Of a DNA stretch of 64,000 nucleotides, positions 50,571-59,719 are shown piece after piece. The translations under genes and the position numbers were made by a program. Within the stretch, counting starts at the first letter, position 1, and each line of letters starts with the position of its first letter. The stretch comes from an uncultured Acidimicrobiales bacterium (GTDB lineage Bacteria; Actinomycetota; Acidimicrobiia; Acidimicrobiales; SHLQ01), in the NCBI GenBank assembly GCA_938041035.1, contig CALHYX010000004.1, forward strand, positions 39,956 through 103,955. The letters are read 5' to 3'. Under the pieces are notes generated by a model. The model ran no database searches and had not been told where the DNA came from. It saw nothing but the letters and a program-made list of their open reading frames with translations.

Positions 50571-51254
50571 CTATCGGCGTTTCCGACCCGGAAATAACGG
50601 GCGCCCGCGGGTTACCAGGTGGGTGGTCGGCCCCGGTTGCAACGGTGCTGCTCCCCCTCGCCGGCGGCCGTCGAGCACGCTACCGAGCCCAAATCGGCTG
50701 CGTTTTGGCTCGGGCCGGGGACGACCGAGCTCGGCTCGCACCTGAGCCTCCAGTTCGATCCCCCCGATCTGGTAGGCCAAGGCCAGGCCGGCATCGAGGG
50801 CCGTGACCCAGCCCGTACAGGTGATGAACGGCGGGTCGAGGACGATCCGTTCGCCCGATGCGGTCGAGCCGTTCTCGCCCAGTTGATCAACCGCCAGCCA
50901 GTGGGTGGCCGCCGTTCGACCCCGCAGCAGATCCGCGGCCGCAAGCAGTACCGACCCGGTGGAGCTGGCCAACACCCAGTCGGCGCGTTCGCTGGCCGAG
51001 CGCAGCCACTGCCCTTCCGAGCCGCGGGCGATCGCCTCGCAACCAATGCCGCCCGGCACGGCGACGATGCGGGGCTGATCATCGAGCTCGGCGAACGACC
51101 GATCGACGGTCTGGTAACCCCCCGGGCCACTCACGCGGCCGCTGCGAGCCCCCACCGACACCACCGCGGCGCCGGGCAGGAGCTCGAGCACCTGACGGAA
51201 CGCATCGCACTCGTCGTTGACCACACCGGGGTAGGTCAACAGCGCGACGAGCAT
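50571..51254 (-). CDS. DJ-1/PfpI-family protein without the nucleophile cysteine
   Basis: Protein of 227 residues. LLTYPGVVNDECDAF, IVAVPGG and the elbow region ASSTGSVLLAAADLLRGRTAATHW are DJ-1/PfpI motifs, but the elbow cysteine (xCTG in relatives) is Ser. The His in ATHW is kept. The last 45 residues are basic and low-complexity (RRRGGAAPLQPG) and do not belong to the fold. It may be a non-enzymatic or altered-specificity member. It lies in the pirin/DJ-1/ABC run on one strand. Confidence 0.83.
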   Translation of the reverse strand: MLVALLTYPGVVNDECDAFRQVLELLPGAAVVSVGARSGRVSGPGGYQTVDRSFAELDDQPRIVAVPGGIGCEAIARGSEGQWLRSASERADWVLASSTGSVLLAAADLLRGRTAATHWLAVDQLGENGSTASGERIVLDPPFITCTGWVTALDAGLALAYQIGGIELEAQVRAELGRPRPEPKRSRFGLGSVLDGRRRGGAAPLQPGPTTHLVTRGRPLFPGRKRR

Positions 51255-51275
51255 GGTCCCACCGTAGCGGTCGGG

Positions 51276-52286
51276 TCAGGGCTCGACCAGGGTGCCGTCC
51301 GCGTGCCGCGCGAACCGGCCCTGGTCGGCGTGGTCCGGATCATCGCTCGGCCACGGCCACCCGCCGAAGCCGGTCGCTCGATAGTCGGCGAAGGCCTGTT
51401 CGATCTCCGCCTCGGTGTTCATCACGAACGGCCCGTACCGCGCCACCGGTTCGCCGAGCGGTCGGCCCTGGAGCACCAGGGCGTCGACCGGCCCGGTGCC
51501 GGCCACCACGGTGAACTCCTCGTCGCAGCGGATCACGGCTCCGGTACCTGCGTCGACGGTGCTGCCGCCCACCGTGAGCGACGTTCCGTCGAACACGTAC
51601 AGGGTGCGAATCGTTCCCTCGGCTGCGACCGGCAGCGTCCAGGTGGCGCCTGCGGTGGCGGAGATGTGCCAGATGGCCACATCGCTGTCGGCGGCCGCGG
51701 CCCACGAATCGGGCGGTGGCGTCGGGGGTTCGAGTGCGGCCAATCGACCGGCGATAACGGTGACCTCGAACGCCTGCCCTTCGGCATCGACATGGTGCAG
51801 ACACGGCGTGTCGTGCCCCCAGAGCATCGTGAAATACGGGTCGACCATCTTGTTGGCTGCGGGGAGGTTCAGCCAGATCTGGAACAACTCCAACGGGTTG
51901 GGTTCGTCGGTGTGCACCAGGGGGAACATCTCGGCATGCACCACACCGGCGCCGGCGGTCAACCACTGCGTATCGCCGACGCCGAACCGTGCCGCCGAGC
52001 CGAGCGAATCGGTGTGGTCGCACAAGCCGCTGCGCAGATAGGTCACCGTTTCAAAGCCGCGGTGGGGATGCGACGGAAACCCTGGAACCCGCGAGCCGTG
52101 GTACATGCTCCAGCCGTCGATGCCGCTGAAATCGCTCCCGATCTGTCGACCCTGGAGTGACGCCGCCGGAGCCAGCGCACCGTCGCCGGCCGGGTAGTGG
52201 TCGAGGTGGTGCGCACAGAACAGGAATGGATCCACCGTGGGCCACTGGGCCCCCAGCGGGAACGACTCGAGGACAACGTCAGCCAT
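51276..52286 (-). CDS. Pirin-family protein
   Basis: Bicupin of 336 residues. SHPHRGFETVTYL and GAGVVHAEMFP give the His/His/His/Glu metal site of the N-terminal cupin; the C-terminal cupin is from about 200. Bacterial pirins include quercetinases and redox-linked regulators. It is 21 bases upstream of the DJ-1-like gene and follows the ferritin-like gene, an oxidative-stress-like grouping. Confidence 0.9.
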   Translation of the reverse strand: MADVVLESFPLGAQWPTVDPFLFCAHHLDHYPAGDGALAPAASLQGRQIGSDFSGIDGWSMYHGSRVPGFPSHPHRGFETVTYLRSGLCDHTDSLGSAARFGVGDTQWLTAGAGVVHAEMFPLVHTDEPNPLELFQIWLNLPAANKMVDPYFTMLWGHDTPCLHHVDAEGQAFEVTVIAGRLAALEPPTPPPDSWAAAADSDVAIWHISATAGATWTLPVAAEGTIRTLYVFDGTSLTVGGSTVDAGTGAVIRCDEEFTVVAGTGPVDALVLQGRPLGEPVARYGPFVMNTEAEIEQAFADYRATGFGGWPWPSDDPDHADQGRFARHADGTLVEP

Positions 52287-52327
52287 GATCCGCAGGGTAG
52301 CCAGCCAACGCCGGCTATCGGTGGGGC

Positions 52328-53461
52328 CTAACTCGCCGCTGCTCGGTCCTGGGCGACGGCGTCGTACTGCTCATAGTCCGACGCCGTATCGTCGGCGAAC
52401 TCGAACTCCATCAACCCCGCTTCTCCCCATGCCTTGCGCAGGTAGCCGTCGTTGGCGTCGAGCAGACCGAGCCGCCGAGTGTTGGGCACCAGCTTGGCGA
52501 AGAAGTACCGCTGGAAGTTGGTGGACGGGTCCACCTCGATCTCCGCCGACGCCTGAATCAGGAACGGCACGACCGCCTCGGGCGAAACGCCCATGCGCTC
52601 CCACACCTCGGGAGTCGTCGACCGGCCCTGCTGCCGGAGCGTGTTGTCGATCATGAACTCCTGGCGTTCCTTCAGCTCCGCGTCGGTCAGGTTCTCGTAG
52701 TACTCCGACAGACTCAGAATGCCGAACGCGACGTGGCGAGCTTCGTCGGCCATGACGTAGCGAAGCAGCTTCTTCAGCAGGGGCTCATTCGTTCGGCGCA
52801 GCATGTCGCCAAAGGCCGCGAGGGCCAGGCTTTCGATGATGATCTGCATGCCGAGGTAGGCGATGTCCCAGCGCGAGTCCTCGAGGAGAGCCATGATCTG
52901 GCCGTCGAGAAACGGGCTCATCGGGTAGGGCTCGCCCAGCTTCTCGTGCAGGTACTTGGCGAACACCTCGGTGTGGCGGGCTTCATCCATGGTCTGAGTC
53001 GACGCGTAGTACTTGGCGTCGATCCACGGCACGGTTTCGACGATCTTGGCCGCGGTCAACATCGCACCCTGCTCGCCGTGCATGAACTGGCTCAGCGATG
53101 CCTTGAGGAACTCGATTCCGACCGCGTTGAGTTCGCGGTCGGTCCAGGACGCAATCGGGGAACCCGGGATCTTGGTCGCCTGCTCGACGATTTTCATCGT
53201 CGAACTCGTCTGCTCGCGCACGACCTGTTCGGGGTCGACCTCGATCGCCCAGTCGAGATCGGTGACGCTGCTCCACTGCGACGCCATCGCCTTGTTGTAC
53301 AAACTCACGAGTTGCTCGCGTTCGCGGTCGTACTTCCAGGTCATGATGCGCGTGGCGTTGTCGGTGATGAGCCGGATCGACTCGTCGACCTCATCGCTGG
53401 ACGGCAGACCGTCGGCGGGTAGATTATCGCCGACAGGAGGGGCGTTTTCCGTGGTGGCCAT
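52328..53461 (-). CDS. Ferritin-like diiron protein (ribonucleotide-reductase-like fold)
   Basis: All-helical protein of 377 residues. Two EARH motifs (TMDEARHTEVF and MADEARHVAFG) and glutamates in GIEFLKASLSQFMHGEQG and IIIESLALAAF supply a carboxylate-bridged diiron site. Length and motif spacing are closer to actinobacterial diiron oxygenases/desaturase-like proteins than to ferritin. Function unknown: an N-oxygenase, a desaturase or an O2-reducing protein are all possible. ATG at 53461 fits the start of the fold. Confidence 0.85.
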   Translation of the reverse strand: MATTENAPPVGDNLPADGLPSSDEVDESIRLITDNATRIMTWKYDREREQLVSLYNKAMASQWSSVTDLDWAIEVDPEQVVREQTSSTMKIVEQATKIPGSPIASWTDRELNAVGIEFLKASLSQFMHGEQGAMLTAAKIVETVPWIDAKYYASTQTMDEARHTEVFAKYLHEKLGEPYPMSPFLDGQIMALLEDSRWDIAYLGMQIIIESLALAAFGDMLRRTNEPLLKKLLRYVMADEARHVAFGILSLSEYYENLTDAELKERQEFMIDNTLRQQGRSTTPEVWERMGVSPEAVVPFLIQASAEIEVDPSTNFQRYFFAKLVPNTRRLGLLDANDGYLRKAWGEAGLMEFEFADDTASDYEQYDAVAQDRAAAS

Positions 53462-53514
53462 GAACCAATATCGCACACCGGGCCCGGGCGGCGACAGATC
53501 AGACCAGGGGTACG

Positions 53515-54390
53515 TCAGGCTCGATGCAGGGGCCGGGTGAGACAGGTTGGGCCGCCTTCGCACGGAATGCACAGCTCGTCGCCGGCGAAGAGGGTGACCT
53601 CGCAACCCGCGGACCGCATCAGCTCGGCCGTACCGGCGAAACCGTCGATGGCGATGACCTGGCGCGGCGCGGTCGCCAAGACGTTGAGGTTCAGCCCGCC
53701 GCTGCGATCGAACTCCTCAGCCGGAGCGTGGAGCATCTGCACGCCCCGTTCATCGAGCAGCTGATACAGCGCCGCGGGCATGAGCGGTGCGTGGACCAGC
53801 ACCAGATCGTCGTCGAGGGGACTGATCACCGAAAGAAGGTGGAGGCAGGCGTCGGGCCCGTCGCCATACGGCAGATCGAACACCACGAGCGAAACGCCCA
53901 GCGGTTCGACCAACGCGGCGAACTGATCGATGCCGGCCTGGTTGGTGCGCAGCCCCCGGCCAACGGCGATCGTGGCCGCGTCGATCTGGAACATGTCACC
54001 GCCCTCGATGAGCCCCGGGGCCTGGATGCGCCCCAGGACCGGCACGCCGATGTCGGCATAGAACCGTTCGTGCAGATCGGCCTCACCGCGCCGTAGCGGT
54101 TTCCCCGGCGCCAACACGATGGCACCGGCGCTCACGACGAACGAGGGGTCGTAGGTGAAGACCGAGTCGGCGAGATCATCGGACCCGTCGGGCAGCCATT
54201 CGATTTCCGCCCCGCTGGCCGCCACGTGGGCTACGAACGCGTCGAATTGGGCGTTGACGGCGTCGGGGTCGAGGGTCTTGGCGTAGTGCCACCGACCGGG
54301 GTCGGCGGTGAGCATGGCCCCCGGGCGGCGCATGGCCACGCGCCGAAGCGGCGCCACCATCGAGGAGACCCCGACATTTTCAGTCGTCAT
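53515..54390 (-). CDS. Dimethylarginine dimethylaminohydrolase/arginine deiminase-like protein
   Basis: Guanidino-modifying enzyme of 291 residues. GLIEGGDMFQID, ACLHLLSVISPLDDD (catalytic His) and the nucleophile Cys283 in GGPTCLTRPLHR form the DDAH active site; DSVFTYDPSFV replaces the usual DxVFTxD box, with Tyr for Asn. DDAH would turn N-omega-methylated arginine into citrulline and dimethylamine. ATG at 54390 overlaps the stop of the cysteine hydrolase (ATGA). A different guanidino substrate is possible. Confidence 0.87.
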   Translation of the reverse strand: MTTENVGVSSMVAPLRRVAMRRPGAMLTADPGRWHYAKTLDPDAVNAQFDAFVAHVAASGAEIEWLPDGSDDLADSVFTYDPSFVVSAGAIVLAPGKPLRRGEADLHERFYADIGVPVLGRIQAPGLIEGGDMFQIDAATIAVGRGLRTNQAGIDQFAALVEPLGVSLVVFDLPYGDGPDACLHLLSVISPLDDDLVLVHAPLMPAALYQLLDERGVQMLHAPAEEFDRSGGLNLNVLATAPRQVIAIDGFAGTAELMRSAGCEVTLFAGDELCIPCEGGPTCLTRPLHRA

Positions 54391-55007
54391 TCGTTCCCCT
54401 GTACCCGTTCGAGATCGGCGTTGTCGCCGATGGTGAGCCCCACCGCGGACGAGAGATCTACCGCGGTGCAGAACTCGCCGTGCAGGTTGGCCACGGCGAG
54501 GTCATGGACGAGCTCCGGTTCGTGGTCGACCCCATCGAGACCGACTCGATTGGTCGTGGCGCAGCCGTCGGGCACCAGGTAGGTGTCGTAGCCGAAGTTG
54601 CCGGCCATCCGGACGGTGGTTTCCACGCACATGTTGGTGAAGAAGCCGGCGACAACCAACCGCCGAACACCCATGCGGCGCAGGTCGACATCGAGCGACG
54701 TGCCGACGAAACCGCTGTTGACGTCCTTGTTGATGACGAGGTCTCCGGCCGCCGGTTCGAAGCCCTCCTTTTGGGCACCGGTGGGCAGGGAGAACTTGAG
54801 CGGCGAGGCCACCTCACGCGAGTCGTGGCGGGTGAAGGCCACCGGGAGTTGCTCAGCGCGAAACGCACGGAGCAGTTCGGCCATGTTGGCCTCGGCGTCC
54901 GGATTGTTGCGCCGGCCGGTGGGCCCACCCCAGTGGTCGAGAACGTCGACGCCAACCTGTACGTCGATCAAAAGGAGCGCCGTGTCGGCGCCGAAGCGGG
55001 AGATCAT
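54387..55007 (-). CDS. Isochorismatase-family cysteine hydrolase
   Basis: Hydrolase of 206 residues with the catalytic triad visible: Asp15 (LLIDVQVG), Lys94 (VINKDVNSGF) and Cys127 (GFFTNMCVETT). The family includes nicotinamidase, ureidoacrylate and N-carbamoylsarcosine amidases. It is coupled to the DDAH-like gene by an ATGA overlap, so it may split an amide or carbamoyl group of the same nitrogen compound. Substrate is inference. Confidence 0.9.
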   Translation of the reverse strand: MISRFGADTALLLIDVQVGVDVLDHWGGPTGRRNNPDAEANMAELLRAFRAEQLPVAFTRHDSREVASPLKFSLPTGAQKEGFEPAAGDLVINKDVNSGFVGTSLDVDLRRMGVRRLVVAGFFTNMCVETTVRMAGNFGYDTYLVPDGCATTNRVGLDGVDHEPELVHDLAVANLHGEFCTAVDLSSAVGLTIGDNADLERVQGNE

Positions 55008-55040
55008 CGCCGCAGCATAGCGACGCGCCGCCCGCCGGGC

Positions 55041-55958
55041 TCAGGCGTCACATACCTGAGTGTCGTACGCCTCGAGGCGAGTGATGGCATTGTCGAAGAG
55101 GGGGTCGGCCAAAATATCGGTGAGCACATCGGCGGCGTCCTCGGTGACCCAGTCGACTTCCTCGAGAGCCTCGGTCAGGCGCTGGAAGCTGGCGAACTGC
55201 ACGACGAAATCGTCGGCGATCTCGTCCGGGGCGACCGCGAGCGCCTTCTCGTACAGCGGGAGCAGCTCGGTGAAATACGCCTCGGTCTCGACGGGGTCGG
55301 CAAACGAATTCGGGTACGTGTCGTCGAGCGCCGACGCCTGCTCGCCCAGCATGCAGTACTCGCTGTCGGGGTCGCCGCTGAAGACCGGCAGGTCGTCCAC
55401 CGGTGGCGGGGGCCTCACGGTGTCGGTCGGATCGCCACCGCCATCATCGCTGGGATCGGTGGTGTCCCCACCATCACCATCGACATTGCCACCATCGACA
55501 TTGTCACCATCGATACCGTCGTCGTCGGTGCCGGTGTCGTCGGGAGGACTGGTGGTATCCGGGGTGGTGTTGTCCGGATCGGAATCGTCGCCGCCGTCGG
55601 TGTCGGTTTCGGCTCCGTCGTCGGCCTCGCCACCGTCCTCACCAGTACCGTCCTCACCGGTACCGTCCTCAGCCGCGTCGTCATCACCGGCATCGTCACC
55701 CGTCGCCCCGTCGTCGGCCTCGCTGCCGTCGTCCTCAGCTCCATCGTCCTCCGCTGCATCGTCACCCGGCGCCCCGTCGTCGGACGGGTCCTCGGGCGAA
55801 TCCTCGCTCATCGCCTCGTCGTCGCCACCGTGCTGCGTGGTCGTCGCCGCATCCGGGACCGAGGTGCTCAGCGCGTCGTCGCCGGAGCTCCCGCACGCAC
55901 TCAGCACGAGCAACGCGGCGATGACGGGGAAGGCACGGAAGACGGGGAGAGATCGCAT
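55041..55958 (-). CDS. Lipoprotein with a long acidic low-complexity linker
   Basis: Secreted lipoprotein of 305 residues. Signal peptide at 1-21 ends in a lipobox (LVLSAC, Cys22). Residues about 27-185 are Asp/Glu/Gly/Thr-rich with short internal repeats, then a Pro-rich hinge (RPPPPVDDLP). The C-terminal domain of about 110 residues has two cysteines (EYCMLGEQ, TQVCDA) that can pair, and is helical. The linker would hold the domain away from the membrane or bind cations. I know no function for the C-terminal domain. Confidence 0.82.
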   Translation of the reverse strand: MRSLPVFRAFPVIAALLVLSACGSSGDDALSTSVPDAATTTQHGGDDEAMSEDSPEDPSDDGAPGDDAAEDDGAEDDGSEADDGATGDDAGDDDAAEDGTGEDGTGEDGGEADDGAETDTDGGDDSDPDNTTPDTTSPPDDTGTDDDGIDGDNVDGGNVDGDGGDTTDPSDDGGGDPTDTVRPPPPVDDLPVFSGDPDSEYCMLGEQASALDDTYPNSFADPVETEAYFTELLPLYEKALAVAPDEIADDFVVQFASFQRLTEALEEVDWVTEDAADVLTDILADPLFDNAITRLEAYDTQVCDA

Positions 55959-56059
55959 GACGCCAGTATCGGTCCGATGGCGCCCGGTTCAAGCGCGCCC
56001 CCGGCCCGGGGGTGACAAGCGCCACAACCCGAGGCCACCTTCCCCTAGAGTCCTCGGCA

Positions 56060-57229
56060 ATGGACCCGCAGGACTCAGTCGAAACCACCGAACAGGCGCG
56101 CCGAGACCAACCGAACGGCGACGAGTTGTTCTCGCTGGTCGACCGGTATCACACCCTTGGCCATCACCGGGTTGGCGGGGTGGTCGACCGAGCGACCGTC
56201 GACTGGTTCGCCCAGCACCTCGAAGCCCGTTCGCTCACCGTCGAACGCGAAGCGGTGCCGTTCCCGCACGCGACCGCCACCAGCTCGCTCACCGTGGATG
56301 GCGACCCGGTAACCCACCTCGTCGTGCCCTACGAGTTCTCCGGCTCGGTGCACACCACCGCGCCGCACGTGGTGCTCATCGACCCTCACAGCGGCGGATT
56401 TCCCAGCACGCTCGACGCGCCGTGCGCGGCGGCCAAGGCCGCGGGCGCCGACGCGGTCATCATCGCCACCGACCACCCGAACGGCTCGTTGGTGGGCATC
56501 AACCGGCCCCTCGACGCCGGCTCGGGGCTGGCCACCGTTCTGGTCGCCGGCCGCGATCACGAACGGCTCAGGACGGGCGCGATCGAACTGCGCATCGACG
56601 CCGAGGTCGCATCCGGTACGACCACCAACGTCATCGGCCGTAACCGAACCTCCCCCGACGCGGGACCGCCTCTACTGCTCACGACGCCACTCACCGGCTG
56701 GTTCGGTTGTGCCGGCGAGCGGGCCACCGGCATCGCCGTACTGCTCCACCTGGTCGAACGATTCCACGACCGGCCGCTCCTGGTCGTCGCCACCGGCGGG
56801 CACGAGATCTCCTATTTCGGTGCCAAATTCTGGGCCGAACGCAACGCGGACATCGACGTGCTCGCCACCATCCATGTCGGGGCGTCGGTGGCCGTCGACG
56901 CACCCGATGACCACGGCGGGCGCACCCTCGTGCCGACCCGGATCGCCATGACCTCGATCAGCGAAGCCGACGCCACCGACGCCGCCACGGCGCTGGCGAC
57001 CATCGGGCTCGATCTCACCACCGGGGCCGACAGCTGGATCGGCGAAGGGGAGGTGTTCTGCCACCTCGATGCGCCGCTGTTGTCGTTCACGGGCGCCGGG
57101 GTCGACTTCCACACCCCGGAGGACACTCCCGAGCGCGCCACCTCACCCGACGCACTGGCCGCGGTGGCCAAAGCGATCGGCGATGCCGTCGAGGCGATCA
57201 CCGACGTCCTCGGCCGCCCGGCGAGCTGA
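56060..57229 (+). CDS. M28-peptidase-like protein with degenerate metal site
   Basis: Protein of 389 residues with a PA-like insertion (VVLIDPHSGGFPSTLDAPCAAAKAAGADAVII) inside an M28-type aminopeptidase fold. The first metal-ligand block, normally HxD and AxDNASG, reads LLTTPLTGWFGCAGERATGIAVLL, so the His and bridging Asp are missing. The Glu block survives (GGHEISYFGAKF) and so does the final His (DFHTPEDTPERA). ATG at 56060 is chosen over a longer upstream reading. It may be inactive or bind metal differently. Divergent from the lipoprotein gene. Confidence 0.8.
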   Translation: MDPQDSVETTEQARRDQPNGDELFSLVDRYHTLGHHRVGGVVDRATVDWFAQHLEARSLTVEREAVPFPHATATSSLTVDGDPVTHLVVPYEFSGSVHTTAPHVVLIDPHSGGFPSTLDAPCAAAKAAGADAVIIATDHPNGSLVGINRPLDAGSGLATVLVAGRDHERLRTGAIELRIDAEVASGTTTNVIGRNRTSPDAGPPLLLTTPLTGWFGCAGERATGIAVLLHLVERFHDRPLLVVATGGHEISYFGAKFWAERNADIDVLATIHVGASVAVDAPDDHGGRTLVPTRIAMTSISEADATDAATALATIGLDLTTGADSWIGEGEVFCHLDAPLLSFTGAGVDFHTPEDTPERATSPDALAAVAKAIGDAVEAITDVLGRPAS

Positions 57230-57268
57230 GTCGCTCGCCCGCGAACGGCGCCGATCGAACCCTGTTGG

Positions 57269-59713
57269 CTAGAGCCAGGGTCGAAGCTGCACCTCGGCGG
57301 GAACCAGCCCGCCCGGCAACTCGACGGCCCACTCCCCTTCTTCCACCCAGGCCCGGGTGACCTTTTCGCCCCGGTCGGCCCACCCCATGGCGACCGCGGC
57401 GCCGACCGTGTGGCCCCACATGCCGTCGGTGACATAGCCCACCCGCTCGCCGTCGCGATAGATCGGTTCGTTGTGGTGCAGCAGAACGCCATCGTCGTGC
57501 ACGGCGATCTGTACCAGCCGCCGGGTCGCACCCTCGGCCCTCTGGGCGACGAGCGCTTCTTTCCCGATGAAGTCGGCCTCCTTGTCCCACGCCACCGCGA
57601 AGGACAATCCGGCCTGAATCGGTGAATCGTCGGGCGTGACCTCGTGACCCCAGTGGCGATAGCCCTTCTCAAAGCGAAGTGAGTTGAGCGTGTGATAGCC
57701 ACACAGGGCCATGCCATGGTCCTGACCGGCCTCCCACACCAGGTCGAACACGTGCACCGCGAACTCGGTCGGGACATACAGCTCCCAACCGAGCTCGCCC
57801 ACGTAGCTCATGCGGTTGGCGATCACGAGCGCCGAGCCGACATCGATCTCGGCGTGGGTGGCAAACGGGAAGGCCTCCTCGGACAGATCGGCGGTGCTCA
57901 ACGACGACAGGACCGCACGCGAGTTCGGGCCCATCACGGCGAGAACCGCATACGCCGACGTGATGTCGGTGACCGTTGCGTTGGCGGGCCCGCCGGGATG
58001 GTCGGCGATGCCGCGCCGGATCCAGGCGAGGTCGCGTTCGCGCGTCCCCGCGCCTCCGATGACCCAAAACTCCTGCTCGCTCACCCGGTTCACGGTGAGG
58101 TCGGCCTCGATCCCGCCCCGCTCGTTGCACCATTGGGTGTAGGTCGACGATCCGACCTCGCCCACGACCGCGTTCGCGGCAAGGCGATCCATCACCGCCG
58201 CAGCGTCGGCACCTTGCACCAGGAACTTGGCAAACGACGTCTGATCGAACAGCCCGACGCGCTCGCGCACTGCCCGATGCTCGAAAGCGTTGGCGTCGTG
58301 CCAGTTCTGGCGGCCCCACGAATACTCGTAGTGCGGCTCCACCCCGAGCTCCGGGCGGGCGAAGAACATGGGCCGTTCCCAGCCGAGGAGGCTGCCGAAA
58401 CAGGCTCCGTGGCCGGCGAGCCGGTCGTGCAGGGGCGAGCGGCGCACATCGCGGGCGGTCTCGTACTGGCGATGCGGCCAGTGCGGTGCGTACAGCAGGC
58501 CCAACCCCTCGACCGTGCGCTCCCGCAGGAACTTCTCGGTCGACTGGAAGCGCTCGAACCGGCGAATGTCGACGTCGGCGAGATCCATCGGGTAGTCGCC
58601 CTCGATAATCAGGTGCGCCAGGGCCATACCGGCGCCGCCGGCGGACTGAATACCGATGGAGTTGAAGCCGGCCGCCATGAACAGCTGCGGCACCCCCGGC
58701 GCTTCCCCGAGGATGTAGGCGTCGTCGGGGGTGAAGCTCTCCGGTCCGTCGAACAACAGCCGCAATCCGGTCTCGTGGAGCACCGGAATGCGGTCGAAGG
58801 TGGGCGGAAGCCAGTCCGCCAGATGGTCGGCGTCGGGTTCCATCGCGATGAAGGCTTTGTCGGTCGGCGGCGCACCCGATTCCGGCCACGGCCGCGAAAC
58901 CGGTTCGAACAGACCGACCAACATGGCGCCGCCCGCCTCGGGCTTGAGATAGGCCCACCGGTCGGGGTCGCGCAGGATCGGCCAGTCCGGTTCGCAGCCC
59001 GGCACGGGTTCGGTCACCACGTAGTGATGCTCCGCAGCCATCAAGGGAACGCGCACGCCGACCTTGGCCGCCAGGTGGCGGGTCCACAGGCCGCAGGCGA
59101 GCACCACGGTGTCGGCCTCGACGGTTTCGCCGTTCTCGAGCACCACGCCGGTGCAGCGCCCGTCGGTCACGATCAGATCGTCGACGCCGAAGCCTTCGTG
59201 AATCGTCGCCCCCCGATTGCGGGCACCACGAGCCAGGGCGAGGGTCGTATCGCTGGGGCCGACGGCGCCGTCTTCGGGCAACCAGATGCCCCCAACGATG
59301 TCGGAGACCTCGCACAGCGGGAACTTCTCCAGAATCTCGTTCGGGCCGATCTCGGTTGCCTCGACGCCGAGGTAGCGGGCCATCGCCGCGGTGCGCCGCA
59401 GCTCCTCCCAGCGGCTCTCGTTGGAGGCGAGCGAAATCGCCCCCGGCGCACGGAAGCCGGTGGCCTGCCCGGTCTCGGCCTCGAGGTCGCGGTACAGCTG
59501 AAGGCTGTACTGGGCGAGCCGGGTGAGGTTCTCGGTCGAGCGCAGCTGAGCGACCAGGCCGGCGGCATGCCACGTGGTGCCCGCGGTCAGTTGGTGGCGT
59601 TCGAGCACGGCCACATCGGTAACGCCCGACTTGGTGAGGTGGTACGCGACCGAGCAGCCGACGATGCCGCCGCCGACGACGACGACCTGGGCACGGGCAG
59701 GAGGTGGAGCCAT
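57269..59713 (-). CDS. FAD-dependent oxidoreductase fused to GcvT domain (dimethylglycine/sarcosine dehydrogenase-like)
   Basis: Protein of 814 residues: FAD domain (VVVVGGGIVGCSVAYHL at about 10), the covalent-flavin His motif TAGTTWHAAGLVAQ near residue 50, a middle FAO-type domain, and a C-terminal GcvT/tetrahydrofolate domain from about 440 with SYVGELGWELYVP and YHTLNSLRFEKGYRHWGHE. Such enzymes oxidatively demethylate N-methyl amines, passing the methyl group to folate. It is 6 bases after the TetR gene in a three-gene operon. The exact amine is unknown. Confidence 0.94.
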   Translation of the reverse strand: MAPPPARAQVVVVGGGIVGCSVAYHLTKSGVTDVAVLERHQLTAGTTWHAAGLVAQLRSTENLTRLAQYSLQLYRDLEAETGQATGFRAPGAISLASNESRWEELRRTAAMARYLGVEATEIGPNEILEKFPLCEVSDIVGGIWLPEDGAVGPSDTTLALARGARNRGATIHEGFGVDDLIVTDGRCTGVVLENGETVEADTVVLACGLWTRHLAAKVGVRVPLMAAEHHYVVTEPVPGCEPDWPILRDPDRWAYLKPEAGGAMLVGLFEPVSRPWPESGAPPTDKAFIAMEPDADHLADWLPPTFDRIPVLHETGLRLLFDGPESFTPDDAYILGEAPGVPQLFMAAGFNSIGIQSAGGAGMALAHLIIEGDYPMDLADVDIRRFERFQSTEKFLRERTVEGLGLLYAPHWPHRQYETARDVRRSPLHDRLAGHGACFGSLLGWERPMFFARPELGVEPHYEYSWGRQNWHDANAFEHRAVRERVGLFDQTSFAKFLVQGADAAAVMDRLAANAVVGEVGSSTYTQWCNERGGIEADLTVNRVSEQEFWVIGGAGTRERDLAWIRRGIADHPGGPANATVTDITSAYAVLAVMGPNSRAVLSSLSTADLSEEAFPFATHAEIDVGSALVIANRMSYVGELGWELYVPTEFAVHVFDLVWEAGQDHGMALCGYHTLNSLRFEKGYRHWGHEVTPDDSPIQAGLSFAVAWDKEADFIGKEALVAQRAEGATRRLVQIAVHDDGVLLHHNEPIYRDGERVGYVTDGMWGHTVGAAVAMGWADRGEKVTRAWVEEGEWAVELPGGLVPAEVQLRPWL

Positions 59714-59719
59714 GGGTTC

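Noticed and set aside
54480..56643. Long plus-strand frames opposite the lipoprotein, rich in Ser/Pro or Val/Ile repeats
   Set aside because: They are the complement of the acidic low-complexity linker; the minus-strand frame has a proper signal peptide and lipobox.
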